Of a DNA stretch of 64,000 nt, positions 52,201 to 59,185 are shown one piece after another. Both the position numbers and the translations under genes were made by a program. The notes under the pieces were generated by a model that saw only the letters and a program-made list of their open reading frames with translations, was not told the DNA's origin and made no database searches. The stretch is from contig JAICTZ010000019.1 of NCBI GenBank assembly GCA_025936115.1, positions 62,001-126,000 of the forward strand, read 5' to 3'. This stretch comes from Polyangiaceae bacterium (GTDB lineage Bacteria; Myxococcota_A; Polyangia; Polyangiales; Polyangiaceae). Numbering within the stretch: position 1 is the first letter of the stretch; every line of letters starts with the position of its first letter.

Positions 52201-52566
52201 AACGGCGCGCTCGTGCCGCTCCACCCGACCGGAACGCAAGGTGAGGCGGTCGCGGGCGTGCGGTTCCGCGGCTGGCGCCTGCCGTCGTCGCTGCACCCGA
52301 CGATCCCCGTGCACGCGCCGCTCGTGTTTTCGTTGCTCGACGCGTGGACCGAACGGCCCCTCGGCGGCTGCACGGTGTACGTGAGCCATCCTGGCGGTCG
52401 CGCCTACGACACGTTCCCCGTCAATGCGATGGAAGCGGAATCACGCCGTGGTGCGCTGTTTTCACCCTTCGGGCACGCGCACGGCAGGATCGACCCGAAG
52501 CGCCTCGTGCGGCTCGATAATCCCGATTACCCGCTGACGCTCGACTTGCGCCGGTCGAGCGCATGA
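49273..52566 (+). CDS. transglutaminase-like protein fused to DUF2126
   Basis: 1097 residues from GTG 49273. Residues 1-110 are a transglutaminase-associated beta domain (VALSHRTHYVYDRRVRLGPQ). The transglutaminase domain has the full triad: C179 in SGSCRDSAWLLVQTLRRLG, H228 in DLHAWAEVYL and D244 in WIGLDATSG. The remaining 800 residues are DUF2126, with LTMGGEPTFVSIDDMDGFEW, HYGQGKWYPGEQLPRWALG, and GTGGGNHVTLGAATAESSPF. No signal peptide is seen. It is the first gene of a four-gene operon encoding the parts of the transglutaminase / ATP-grasp / alpha-E system. DUF2126 has no established activity; a large fraction looks enzyme-like (conserved H, D, G motifs). The predicted role is peptide or isopeptide bond formation or cleavage. 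Confidence 0.93.
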   Translation: MTIRVALSHRTHYVYDRRVRLGPQVVRLRPAPHSRTRVPSYSFKVSPSEHFLNWQQDPHGNWLARLVFNEPTDHFTIEVDLLADLSVQNPFDFFLEPDAEELPFSYDPSLAEELAPYLRLTPNAPLVDDLARSLKLEGRTIDFLVALNQKIHARTKYVIRLEPGVQTPDQTLELRSGSCRDSAWLLVQTLRRLGLAARFASGYLIQLKADQKSLDGPSGTDHDFTDLHAWAEVYLPGAGWIGLDATSGLLTAEGHIPVACTPDPGSAAPLSGALDECESVLEHTMTVERVRETPRVTLPYSDAEWSRVEALGARVDRDLLANDVRLTMGGEPTFVSIDDMDGFEWNYGALGEDKRKLAGVLFRRLARRFAQNPLLHYGQGKWYPGEQLPRWALGCFWRKDGEPVWIDPKRYAEDGASDGMTDEHSARFAARLAARLGVDGRHTQPGYEDAYYYMLRERRLPVNVNVLDNRLDDEMERERVARVFERGLKQVVGHTLPLRPLGGGRWESGKWFLRREHLFLTPGDSPMGYRLPVDSLPWVAELDYPYVIPPDPFDEQKPLPRRGERRVLQQPAEARERGDVATPRPLESAAELVRTALCVEPRDGRLHVFLPPVAYLEDYLELVAAVEDAATELDYRVRIEGYTPPSDARLERFSVTPDPGVIEVNVHPSSSFTSLCDVTTGLYEEARESRLGTEKFLVDGRHTGTGGGNHVTLGAATAESSPFLRRPDLLASLIGYWHDHPALSYLFSGLFIGPTSQAPRVDEARHEATHELEIALGVARELGARPLAPWLTDRVFRHLLADVTGNTHRTEFCIDKLYSPDGPTGRHGLLELRAFEMPPHARMSIIQQLLVRSLVSTFWQQPYRAKLPRWGTQLHDRFMLPHFVEQDFGDVLRELGERGYGFDRRWFDAHFEFRFPLVGSIAQESVELEVRRALEPWHVLPEETDAGGTARAVDSSLERVQVRLRGAVPGRHLVACNGALVPLHPTGTQGEAVAGVRFRGWRLPSSLHPTIPVHAPLVFSLLDAWTERPLGGCTVYVSHPGGRAYDTFPVNAMEAESRRGALFSPFGHAHGRIDPKRLVRLDNPDYPLTLDLRRSSA

Positions 52567-52578
52567 TATCGTCGCGCC

Positions 52579-53019
52579 ATGCGATCGCGGTTTCTCGAGC
52601 GCGTGACCGTCGCCCTCGGACTCGTCCTAGCCGCGTGCGGCTCGAAGTCGACGCCACCTCCAGACACCGCCAAGCAGGCGGCGATCGACGCTACGGCGCG
52701 GCTCGCCGGCGACTGGCGGCTCGTCGATTTTCAGCCCGCCCAACCGCTCGAGCCGATGTTCGCGCAGCTGCTCGCGGCGCAGCTCCAAAAGCTCGTCGTG
52801 ACGTTCCGCGCGGGCACCATGCACGTGGAGGGCGTCGGCATTTCGGCGGATCGCATTTTCACGGTCAGGTCCGCCGCGGCCGACGGCTTCTCGGCGACGA
52901 TTACCGATCCGACCAACGTCGTGTATCAAGTGAACGCCGCGTTTCAGGGCCCACGGCTCGGCTTCACCTCGCTCACCGATCCTTGGCGCGGTCAGGGCAC
53001 GCTCGAGCGCGTGCGCTGA
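52579..53019 (+). CDS. small lipoprotein within the transglutaminase/ATP-grasp operon
   Basis: 146 residues. The signal ends in the lipobox VLAAC (Cys20). The mature part has a lipocalin-like rhythm: LAGDWRLVDFQPA, LVVTFRAGTMHVEGVG, FSATITDPTNVVYQVNAAFQ and a final GQGTLERVR, the strand pattern of small beta-barrel domains. It lies 12 bases after the DUF2126 gene and one base before the ATP-grasp gene, so it is firmly part of that operon. No family is recognised. It may be a substrate, anchor or sensor for the enzymes beside it; that is inference from position only. Confidence 0.8.
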   Translation: MRSRFLERVTVALGLVLAACGSKSTPPPDTAKQAAIDATARLAGDWRLVDFQPAQPLEPMFAQLLAAQLQKLVVTFRAGTMHVEGVGISADRIFTVRSAAADGFSATITDPTNVVYQVNAAFQGPRLGFTSLTDPWRGQGTLERVR

Positions 53020-53020
53020 G

Positions 53021-55567
53021 ATGACGCAGTCGCAGTCACAGGCGCCGTCGTACCCACCGGAGGGGTTTCGGTACGCGCCGCGGTCGTCCGTCTACGACGA
53101 GGCCTTCGTTCCGAGCGGCGAGCCCCGCGCGCACTATGCGGAGCTCTGGCACGGCGTCGAAGAGCTTGGTCCACCCGAGATTTCGAAGCGCTGGGAGCAG
53201 GGTCGCCGGCTCATTCGTGAAAACGGCGTCACCTACAACGTGTACGGCGATCCGCGGGGCATGGATCGGCCTTGGGTGCTCGACCCGATCCCGCTCGTGC
53301 TCGCCGCCAAGGAGTGGAACGACCTCGCGCGCGGGCTCGATCAGCGCGCGCGGCTCTTGAACGCGCTGCTCGCCGATCTCTACGGCCCGCAAGCGACGCT
53401 GCGCGAGCGACTCTTGCCGCCCGAGCTCGTCGTCGGCTGTCCCGCGTTCCTGAGGCCGCTCCACGGCATCGAGCCGCCGGCGGGCGTGTACCTGCACCTC
53501 TACGCCGCCGATCTCGCGCGCGGACCGGACGGCGGCTTCTGGGTGCTCGGCGATCGCACGCAAGCGCCGTCCGGCGCTGGTTACGCGCTCGAAAACCGCA
53601 TCGTGGTGTCGCGGCTTTTGGCGCAGCTGTTCCGCGACTGTAAGGTCGAGCGGCTCGCGCCCTTCTTCAGCGCGCTGCGCGAATCGCTGGCGAACCTCGC
53701 GCCGCGCGGACGCGAGCAGCCGCGCGTCGTCTTGCTCACGTCAGGCGCCTACAACGAGACGTACTTCGAGCACGCGTACCTCGCGCGCTATCTCGGCTAT
53801 TCGCTGATCGAAGGCGCGGATCTCACCGTGCGCGACCAGACCGTCTACCTGAAGACGCTCGGCGGACTCGAGCGCGTCGACGTGATCTTGCGCCGCATGG
53901 ACGACGGTTTCTGTGATCCGTTGAGCCTGCGCAGCGATTCGTCGCTCGGCATCGCGGGGCTCGTACGCGCCGTTCGGCGCGGGAACGTCACGATCGCGAA
54001 CGCCCTCGGCTCGGGCCTCGTCGAATCGCCCGCGCTCCTGGCGTTCGTGCCGGCGCTGTGCCGCCGGCTGCTCGACGAGGAGCTCGAGCTGCCCTCGGTC
54101 GCAACCTGGTGGTGCGGCGAGGAGCCGGCGCTCCGCTACGTCATCGATCATCTGCCGGAGCTCGTGATCAAGCCCGCGTTCTTCGGTCCTCACGCACCCG
54201 AGCCCGTGTTCGGCGGCGCCCTGTCGGTGGAGGAACGCGCCGAGCTCGCGCGGCGCATCCAGGCGCGGCCCGCCGCGTTCGTCGGCCAGGAGCAAGTCGC
54301 GCTCTCGACGGCGCCGGTCTGGGCGGGCGAATCGGTACAGCCGCGGCACGCGTCGCTGCGCGCGTTCGTCGCGCGCGCGGGCGACGGCTACGTGGCGCTG
54401 CCCGGCGGCCTCACGCGGGTCTCGAGCTCGCGCAATTCGCTCGTCGTCTCCATGCAGCGCGGCGGTGGCAGCAAGGACACCTGGGTCCTGGCGAGCGGCT
54501 TGCCGAGCTCGCTCTCTCTCCTCAAGCCCGCGGGCGGCAGGATCGAAATCGTGCGCACTGGCGCCGATTTGCCGAGCCGCGTCGCGGACAACCTGTTCTG
54601 GCTCGGTCGCTACGCCGAGCGCGCCGAAGGCACGGCCCGCCTCTTACGCAGCGTGATCATGCGGCTGACGGACGACACGCTCGGCGCGCGTAGTCCCGAG
54701 CTCGCCGTCCTCCTCCACGCGCTCGAGGTCACGACCGAGGTCGCCGCCGGCAGCCTCACCGGCCCGCCCGGGAGCGTACGCCTCGAACGACGCTTGTTCG
54801 AGCTACTGGTCGAGTCCGACCACCGCACGCTCCGCGCCACCATCGAAGCCACCTTCCGTGCGGGCTCGATGGCGCGCGATCGTCTCTCGGCCGACACCTG
54901 GCGCGTGCTCACGCAGCTGCACGATCAGGTCCTCGAATTCGAGCTCCGCCAACGCCTCGAGCTCCAGGACGGCCTCGAGTCGCTGAACCGGCTCGTGCTC
55001 GGCTTCTCGGCGTTCAGCGGCCTCGCGATGGAAAACATGACGCACGGCCCCGGCTGGCGCTTCGCCGACATCGGACGGCGGATCGAGCGCGCGTTCCACG
55101 GGGCGCGGCTCGTTCGCAGCACGCTCGTCGCGGCCGACGCGCCCGCCGCGTTCGAGGGCATCCTCGAAGTCGCCGACAGCACCATCACGTACCGCTCGCG
55201 CTATCGCGGCTTCGTCGCGTTCGAGCCGGTGCTCGATCTGGTGCTCACCGACGAGACGAACCCGCGGTCGATCGCGTTTCAACTCGTTGCCATCAGTGAG
55301 CACCTCGACGCGTTGCCGCGATCGGAGCGCGGCGTCGGGCTCCCGCCAGCGGCGCGCACGATGCTGCGCGCGCTCACGAGCATTCGCCTCGCCGATTTCG
55401 CGACGCTCGGGCGCGTGTCGGCCGGCGGACGGCGCGAGAAGCTCGACGAGCTCTTGGCGTGCCTCGAGACGGACCTGCCGCTCTTTGCCGACCAGCTCAC
55501 GCTGAGCTACCTCGCGCACGCCGAGCCTTCCGTTTCGCTCGGTACGCTGGAAGACAAGGGCGTCTAG
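53021..55567 (+). CDS. circularly permuted ATP-grasp protein fused to alpha-E (DUF403) domain
   Basis: 848 residues. Residues about 60-510 form the CP_ATP-grasp type 2 domain: RENGVTYNVYGDPRGMDRPW, FWVLGDRTQAPSGAGYALEN, LTSGAYNETYFEHAYLARYL, DVILRRMDDGFCDPLSLRSD and TWVLASGLPSSLS. From about residue 520 the alpha-E domain begins with NLFWLGRYAERAEGTARLL and is all helical. ATP-grasp ligases join a carboxylate to an amine via an acyl phosphate, so peptide or amide formation is the expected chemistry. In the reverse-strand operon (59186-62593) the same two domains are separate genes. The unfused version reads [10 protein letters not shown] where this one has RRMDDGFCDP. Confidence 0.93.
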   Translation: MTQSQSQAPSYPPEGFRYAPRSSVYDEAFVPSGEPRAHYAELWHGVEELGPPEISKRWEQGRRLIRENGVTYNVYGDPRGMDRPWVLDPIPLVLAAKEWNDLARGLDQRARLLNALLADLYGPQATLRERLLPPELVVGCPAFLRPLHGIEPPAGVYLHLYAADLARGPDGGFWVLGDRTQAPSGAGYALENRIVVSRLLAQLFRDCKVERLAPFFSALRESLANLAPRGREQPRVVLLTSGAYNETYFEHAYLARYLGYSLIEGADLTVRDQTVYLKTLGGLERVDVILRRMDDGFCDPLSLRSDSSLGIAGLVRAVRRGNVTIANALGSGLVESPALLAFVPALCRRLLDEELELPSVATWWCGEEPALRYVIDHLPELVIKPAFFGPHAPEPVFGGALSVEERAELARRIQARPAAFVGQEQVALSTAPVWAGESVQPRHASLRAFVARAGDGYVALPGGLTRVSSSRNSLVVSMQRGGGSKDTWVLASGLPSSLSLLKPAGGRIEIVRTGADLPSRVADNLFWLGRYAERAEGTARLLRSVIMRLTDDTLGARSPELAVLLHALEVTTEVAAGSLTGPPGSVRLERRLFELLVESDHRTLRATIEATFRAGSMARDRLSADTWRVLTQLHDQVLEFELRQRLELQDGLESLNRLVLGFSAFSGLAMENMTHGPGWRFADIGRRIERAFHGARLVRSTLVAADAPAAFEGILEVADSTITYRSRYRGFVAFEPVLDLVLTDETNPRSIAFQLVAISEHLDALPRSERGVGLPPAARTMLRALTSIRLADFATLGRVSAGGRREKLDELLACLETDLPLFADQLTLSYLAHAEPSVSLGTLEDKGV

Positions 55568-55608
55568 CCACGACTATTCAGCCCGTTTGCTATGCATCGA
55601 AGGACAAC

Positions 55609-56481
55609 ATGGTCTACCGCGTGAGCCACGTGACGAGCTACCGCTACGCTCAGGCCGTCTCCATCTGTCACAACGAAGCACGGCTCACGCCACGCACGAC
55701 GAGCCACCAGAAGCTGCTGCGTACTCAGCTCCTGGTAGAACCGACCGTCGCGACGCACGATCGCGGCGTGGATTACTTCGGCAACGTGGTGCACTGGTTT
55801 TCGCTCCAGGAGGCGCACACGCACCTCGACGTGACGGCCGTGAGTGAAGTCGACATTTCGCGTTTTCAGGCGCCCGCCGCGGCGTTGAGCGGCCCGTGGG
55901 AACACACGCGTGATCGCTTGCGTGAAGATCGCTCGGCCGAGGCGCTCGCCGCGTACGAATTCGTGTTCGAGTCACCGCACATTCGCTTCGACGCGGATCT
56001 GATCGCGTACGCGCAGGCGTCATTTCCGCGCGGCCGTCCGCTGCTCGAAGCCGTGCTCGAGCTCACGCGCCGCATTCACAAGGAATTTCAGTATCAACCC
56101 GGTTCGACCACGGTAGCGACGCCGCTGCGCGAGGTCCTGCGCGCGCGCCGCGGCGTGTGCCAGGATTTCGCGCACCTACAGATCGGCATGCTGCGCTCGC
56201 TCGGACTCTCCGCGCGCTACGTGTCCGGTTACATCTACAACCAGCCGAAGGAAGGCGCGCGCGGGCTCACGGGCGCCGACGCCTCGCACGCGTGGGTCGC
56301 CGTTTATTGTCCCGACTTCGGCTACGTCGACTTCGATCCCACGAACGGAGTCATCCCTTCGGACGAACACGTGACGCTCGCGTGGGGCCGCGATTTCAGC
56401 GACGCGAGCCCCTTGAAAGGCGTCATCCTCGGCGGCGGCGAGCACACCGTGAGCGTCGCCGTCGACGTGGCGCGAGTCTGA
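55609..56481 (+). CDS. transglutaminase-like protein (SCP1201/YebA type)
   Basis: 290 residues from ATG 55609, with AAGGA just upstream; a longer frame running back into the ATP-grasp gene is a shadow. Residues 1-90 are the beta-rich N-terminal domain (MVYRVSHVTSYRYAQAVSIC). The catalytic triad is C184 in RRGVCQDFAHLQIGMLRSLG, H227 in DASHAWVAVY and D243 in YVDFDPTNG. Cytoplasmic, no signal. It closes the four-gene operon that begins at 49273. Proteins of this kind are predicted to cleave or cross-link peptides made by the partner ATP-grasp enzyme. Confidence 0.94.
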   Translation: MVYRVSHVTSYRYAQAVSICHNEARLTPRTTSHQKLLRTQLLVEPTVATHDRGVDYFGNVVHWFSLQEAHTHLDVTAVSEVDISRFQAPAAALSGPWEHTRDRLREDRSAEALAAYEFVFESPHIRFDADLIAYAQASFPRGRPLLEAVLELTRRIHKEFQYQPGSTTVATPLREVLRARRGVCQDFAHLQIGMLRSLGLSARYVSGYIYNQPKEGARGLTGADASHAWVAVYCPDFGYVDFDPTNGVIPSDEHVTLAWGRDFSDASPLKGVILGGGEHTVSVAVDVARV

Positions 56482-56524
56482 CTCGAGTTTAGCCGGCTTG
56501 GAAGCAAAGAAACCAGGGCGTTCG

Positions 56525-57409
56525 ATGCCGATCCGCGAGATTATTCTCGGCGACAACGCCGAGGTGCTGCCGACGCTGCCCGCGGGCTTCGCCGAGCTCA
56601 TCTACATCGATCCGCCCTTCAACAGCGGCCGCACGCAGCGCCGCAAGCGCCTGCGCGTCACGGCCGACGCCGAGGGCACGCGCCGCGGCTTCGGCGGACG
56701 CACGTACCGCGTCGAGCAAGTGGGCGAGAGCAGCTACGCCGATGCCTTCGACGACTACCGCGCCTTCCTCATGCCGCGCATCGCCGCAAGCCTGCGTTGT
56801 CTCACGCCCGACGGCAGTTTGTTCGTGCACCTCGACGCGCGGGAAGTGCATTACGTCAAAGTCGAGCTCGACGCGCTGCTCGGCCGCGATGCGTTCATGA
56901 ACGAAATCATTTGGGCCTACGACTTCGGCGGCCGGCCGAAGACGCGCTGGCCGGCCAAGCACGACAGCATCCTCTGGTACGCGAAAAACCCTCGAAATTA
57001 CGTGTTCGATTACGACGCCATCGATCGTATCCCGTACCTCGCGCCCGGGCTCGTCGGCCCCGAGAAGGCGCGGCGCGGCAAGACGCCGACGGACGTGTGG
57101 TGGCAGACCATCGTCCCGACCAACGGCCGCGAGCGCACCGGCTACGCGACGCAAAAGCCGCTCGCGCTCGCCGAGCGCATCGTGCGCGTGCACTCGCGAC
57201 CGGGCGCGACCGTGCTCGATTTCTTCGCGGGCAGCGGCACGACGGGCGAGGCCGCCGCGCGCCAGGGCCGCGGCTTCGTGCTCGTCGATCAGAGCCGTGA
57301 AGCCGTGAAGGTCATGGCCGAGCGCCTCGCTCCGCACGCGCCGAAGCTCGTCGGCTTCGGCGCGGCGCGCGGTGAGCTCAAGCGACGCGCGTCCCGCGGC
57401 GAACCGTAA
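56525..57409 (+). CDS. orphan beta-class DNA methyltransferase (N6-adenine or N4-cytosine)
   Basis: 294 residues from ATG 56525. Motif IV DPPF is at 29-32 (LIYIDPPFNSG) and comes before motif I FxGxG at about 234 (LDFFAGSGTTGEAA), so the order is that of the beta class. TGYATQKPLALAERIV is the motif X region. The DPPF form can go with adenine or cytosine-N4 targets; the recognition sequence cannot be read. There is no restriction endonuclease or specificity subunit nearby, so it is solitary and could be regulatory. It follows the transglutaminase gene by 43 bases on the same strand. Its end overlaps the convergent DUF2071 gene by 32 bases. Confidence 0.92.
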   Translation: MPIREIILGDNAEVLPTLPAGFAELIYIDPPFNSGRTQRRKRLRVTADAEGTRRGFGGRTYRVEQVGESSYADAFDDYRAFLMPRIAASLRCLTPDGSLFVHLDAREVHYVKVELDALLGRDAFMNEIIWAYDFGGRPKTRWPAKHDSILWYAKNPRNYVFDYDAIDRIPYLAPGLVGPEKARRGKTPTDVWWQTIVPTNGRERTGYATQKPLALAERIVRVHSRPGATVLDFFAGSGTTGEAAARQGRGFVLVDQSREAVKVMAERLAPHAPKLVGFGAARGELKRRASRGEP

Positions 57410-58109
57410 CGTCGGAGCCGACGGCGACGAACGCCGAGCGCGGCCGCGCGGAGAGTACGCGGCCCCAATCGTCGCCGTAGAGCGCCGCGGCGGGGCCGAA
57501 AAACCCTGCGCGCGGCGTGTCCCAGACACGCCACGGCGGGTGCTCGACGCCGTACTCGAGCGTCGTGCCGTCGCGCTGGCGCGTGTAACCGAAGTAGTGC
57601 TCGGTGACGAACTCGGCTTCTGAGCCCGGCTCGAGCGACTCGGCGGGTCCGTCGACGCTCGCCTCGAGCGCGTAGAAGTGCCGCCCCAAGCGCCACGCGT
57701 AGCAGACGTCCCCGCCGCTCTCCGGATCGAGCACGGTCTCGTGCGCCATGGGCACGGTGCGGTAGGGCTCGTTGTACGCGGCGCGCGCGAGTGCCGCGAC
57801 GGCAAAGCGCGGCACGAGCTCGCTCACGAAGACGACCGCGCGACGCCGCACGCCGTCGGGCCCGACGCGCGAGACGTAGAAGCGCAAATTGACTTCGGGA
57901 AAGACGCGATGTCCGGGGATCGACCAGCCGAGCAAGCGCGTATCGGCGAAACGAAACGCCACGAGACTCGCGAGCGCTTCGCCGCCGAAACGGTCGATTT
58001 CCGTGCCATGCGGGACGAGCGGCGCGATCAGCCGCTGTGGCACGGTGTAGTTCAAGAGCACCAAGTGCTCCCAGCGTGCGGTGAGGAACGGACGCGGCGG
58101 GGCCGTCAT
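57378..58109 (-). CDS. DUF2071 (YqjF-like) protein
   Basis: 243 residues from ATG 58109, overlapping the stop of the VOC gene by four bases. The family pattern is clear: FLTARWEHLVLLNYTVPQRL at the start, LASLVAFRFADTRLLGWSIP, EVNLRFYVSRVG, VVFVSELVPRFAVAALARA and a last conserved region around HPPWRVWDTPRAGFFGPAAA. The fold resembles acetoacetate decarboxylase. Function is unknown; Bacillus YqjF responds to nitroaromatic compounds. No membrane segment. Confidence 0.9.
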   Translation of the reverse strand: MTAPPRPFLTARWEHLVLLNYTVPQRLIAPLVPHGTEIDRFGGEALASLVAFRFADTRLLGWSIPGHRVFPEVNLRFYVSRVGPDGVRRRAVVFVSELVPRFAVAALARAAYNEPYRTVPMAHETVLDPESGGDVCYAWRLGRHFYALEASVDGPAESLEPGSEAEFVTEHYFGYTRQRDGTTLEYGVEHPPWRVWDTPRAGFFGPAAALYGDDWGRVLSARPRSAFVAVGSDVTVRRGTRVA

Positions 58110-58573
58110 CGACGACGCGTGGCCGCGGTCTTGGCGCCACGCTTGGCGCGCGCGGGAGCCGCGATCTCGGGGCGAGGCTTCCCTCGCGCTGGCGCGGCTT
58201 TGGCGGAGCCGTTCGCTTTGCGCTTCGGCTTGTCGCCGGGGCGCGCGTGCCGCGGTTCGTACACACCGAGCTTGCCGCCCCCCGGCAACGTGATCGACGT
58301 GAGTAAGCCCCAGCCCTGGTCCTTGACGGCCTCGCAGGCGATCTTCTTCGTCTTCATCGCCTTGACGAACGCGTTCACGTCCTCGCACATGAGATAGAGC
58401 TCGTGCGCGCCGTTCTTCTTGCCGGGATGCACGGCGACTTCGGAAGGCGGCAAGCCGAAGATGAGCCAACCGTCGCCCACGTCGACGTGAGCGAGTCCGA
58501 GCACGTCCTGAAAAAAAGCGCGATCCGCCGCAGGTTGCTGACTGTAGACGATGAGATGGGCACCGTTGATCAT
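58106..58573 (-). CDS. VOC/glyoxalase-superfamily protein with basic tail
   Basis: 155 residues from ATG 58573. One VOC beta-alpha-beta-beta-beta module plus part of a second: HLIVYSQQPAADRAFFQDVL, DVGDGWLIFGLPPSEVAVHP, HELYLMCEDVNAFVKAMKTK and TSITLPGGGKLGVYEPRHA. The last 45 residues are Lys/Arg/Ala/Pro-rich (GDKPKRKANGSAKAAPARGK), similar to histone H1-like tails, and may bind nucleic acid. VOC proteins include glyoxalases, dioxygenases and antibiotic-binding proteins; the metal ligands are not complete enough to choose. It is translationally coupled to the DUF2071 gene. Confidence 0.87.
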   Translation of the reverse strand: MINGAHLIVYSQQPAADRAFFQDVLGLAHVDVGDGWLIFGLPPSEVAVHPGKKNGAHELYLMCEDVNAFVKAMKTKKIACEAVKDQGWGLLTSITLPGGGKLGVYEPRHARPGDKPKRKANGSAKAAPARGKPRPEIAAPARAKRGAKTAATRRR

Positions 58574-58586
58574 GCTTGTCCGCGTA

Positions 58587-59075
58587 TCACGGTCTGCCCG
58601 CGCCGAGAGCCCCCGAAGCGAGCTCGGCGCGCACGGTTTGCATGAACTTGCGCCAGGTTTCGTCAGGCGCCCACACTGTGTGCACGTGCGCCAGCGCCTG
58701 CTCGGTCGACCACCCGAAGTGCCGCTCTCCGTAGAGCGCAACGAAGCACGCTACCCGATAGTTCGCCGCGCAATGCACGAAGGTCCGCCTGCCGGCCGCC
58801 TCGGTGAGCACCCGTTCGAAGCGCACGAAATCCTCGAGCTTGGGCGCTTTGAAGTCGACCGGCAAGTGCTCGTAGGCGAGACCGAGCCGCGCGGCCGTGC
58901 CCGCCTCATCGGCCAGGCAGTAGCGCGGATCGGAAAGCCCGAGATTGACGACCAGCTCGAACCCGCTCGCCGCCACGTCCGCGAGCTCGGCTTCGCTCGG
59001 TTGCCCCGCCGTGGCGAGCCAAGCGTTCACGGCCACGAAATTCCGAATCTCCGCGAGCGGCACGCCCCGGAGCAT
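58587..59075 (-). CDS. protein tyrosine phosphatase-like protein (DUF442 type)
   Basis: 162 residues from ATG 59075; an open extension of 32 codons is not convincing. EIRNFVAVNAWLATAGQPSE and DVAASGFELVVNLGLSD at the start are typical of the beta-lactamase-hydrolase-like/PTP family. The P-loop is FVHCAANYRVACF (C102, R107), i.e. Cys-x4-Arg rather than the canonical Cys-x5-Arg; this shortened form appears in bacterial relatives. Whether it is an active phosphatase is uncertain. Thirteen bases separate its stop from the VOC gene, so the three minus-strand genes form one operon. Confidence 0.82.
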   Translation of the reverse strand: MLRGVPLAEIRNFVAVNAWLATAGQPSEAELADVAASGFELVVNLGLSDPRYCLADEAGTAARLGLAYEHLPVDFKAPKLEDFVRFERVLTEAAGRRTFVHCAANYRVACFVALYGERHFGWSTEQALAHVHTVWAPDETWRKFMQTVRAELASGALGAGRP

Positions 59076-59185
59076 GGGGCCCCCGCACCCCACCCGCCAG
59101 CCCCACCTCAACTCCTGACGACCCGACGCGGGCGAGGCGGCGCACTCCGGAGTGGTGCTCCTGGGCCCCACGCACGGCGTCCCGC

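Noticed and set aside
56525-58109. Restriction-modification system
   Set aside because: The gene following the methyltransferase is a DUF2071 protein on the other strand with no nuclease motif.
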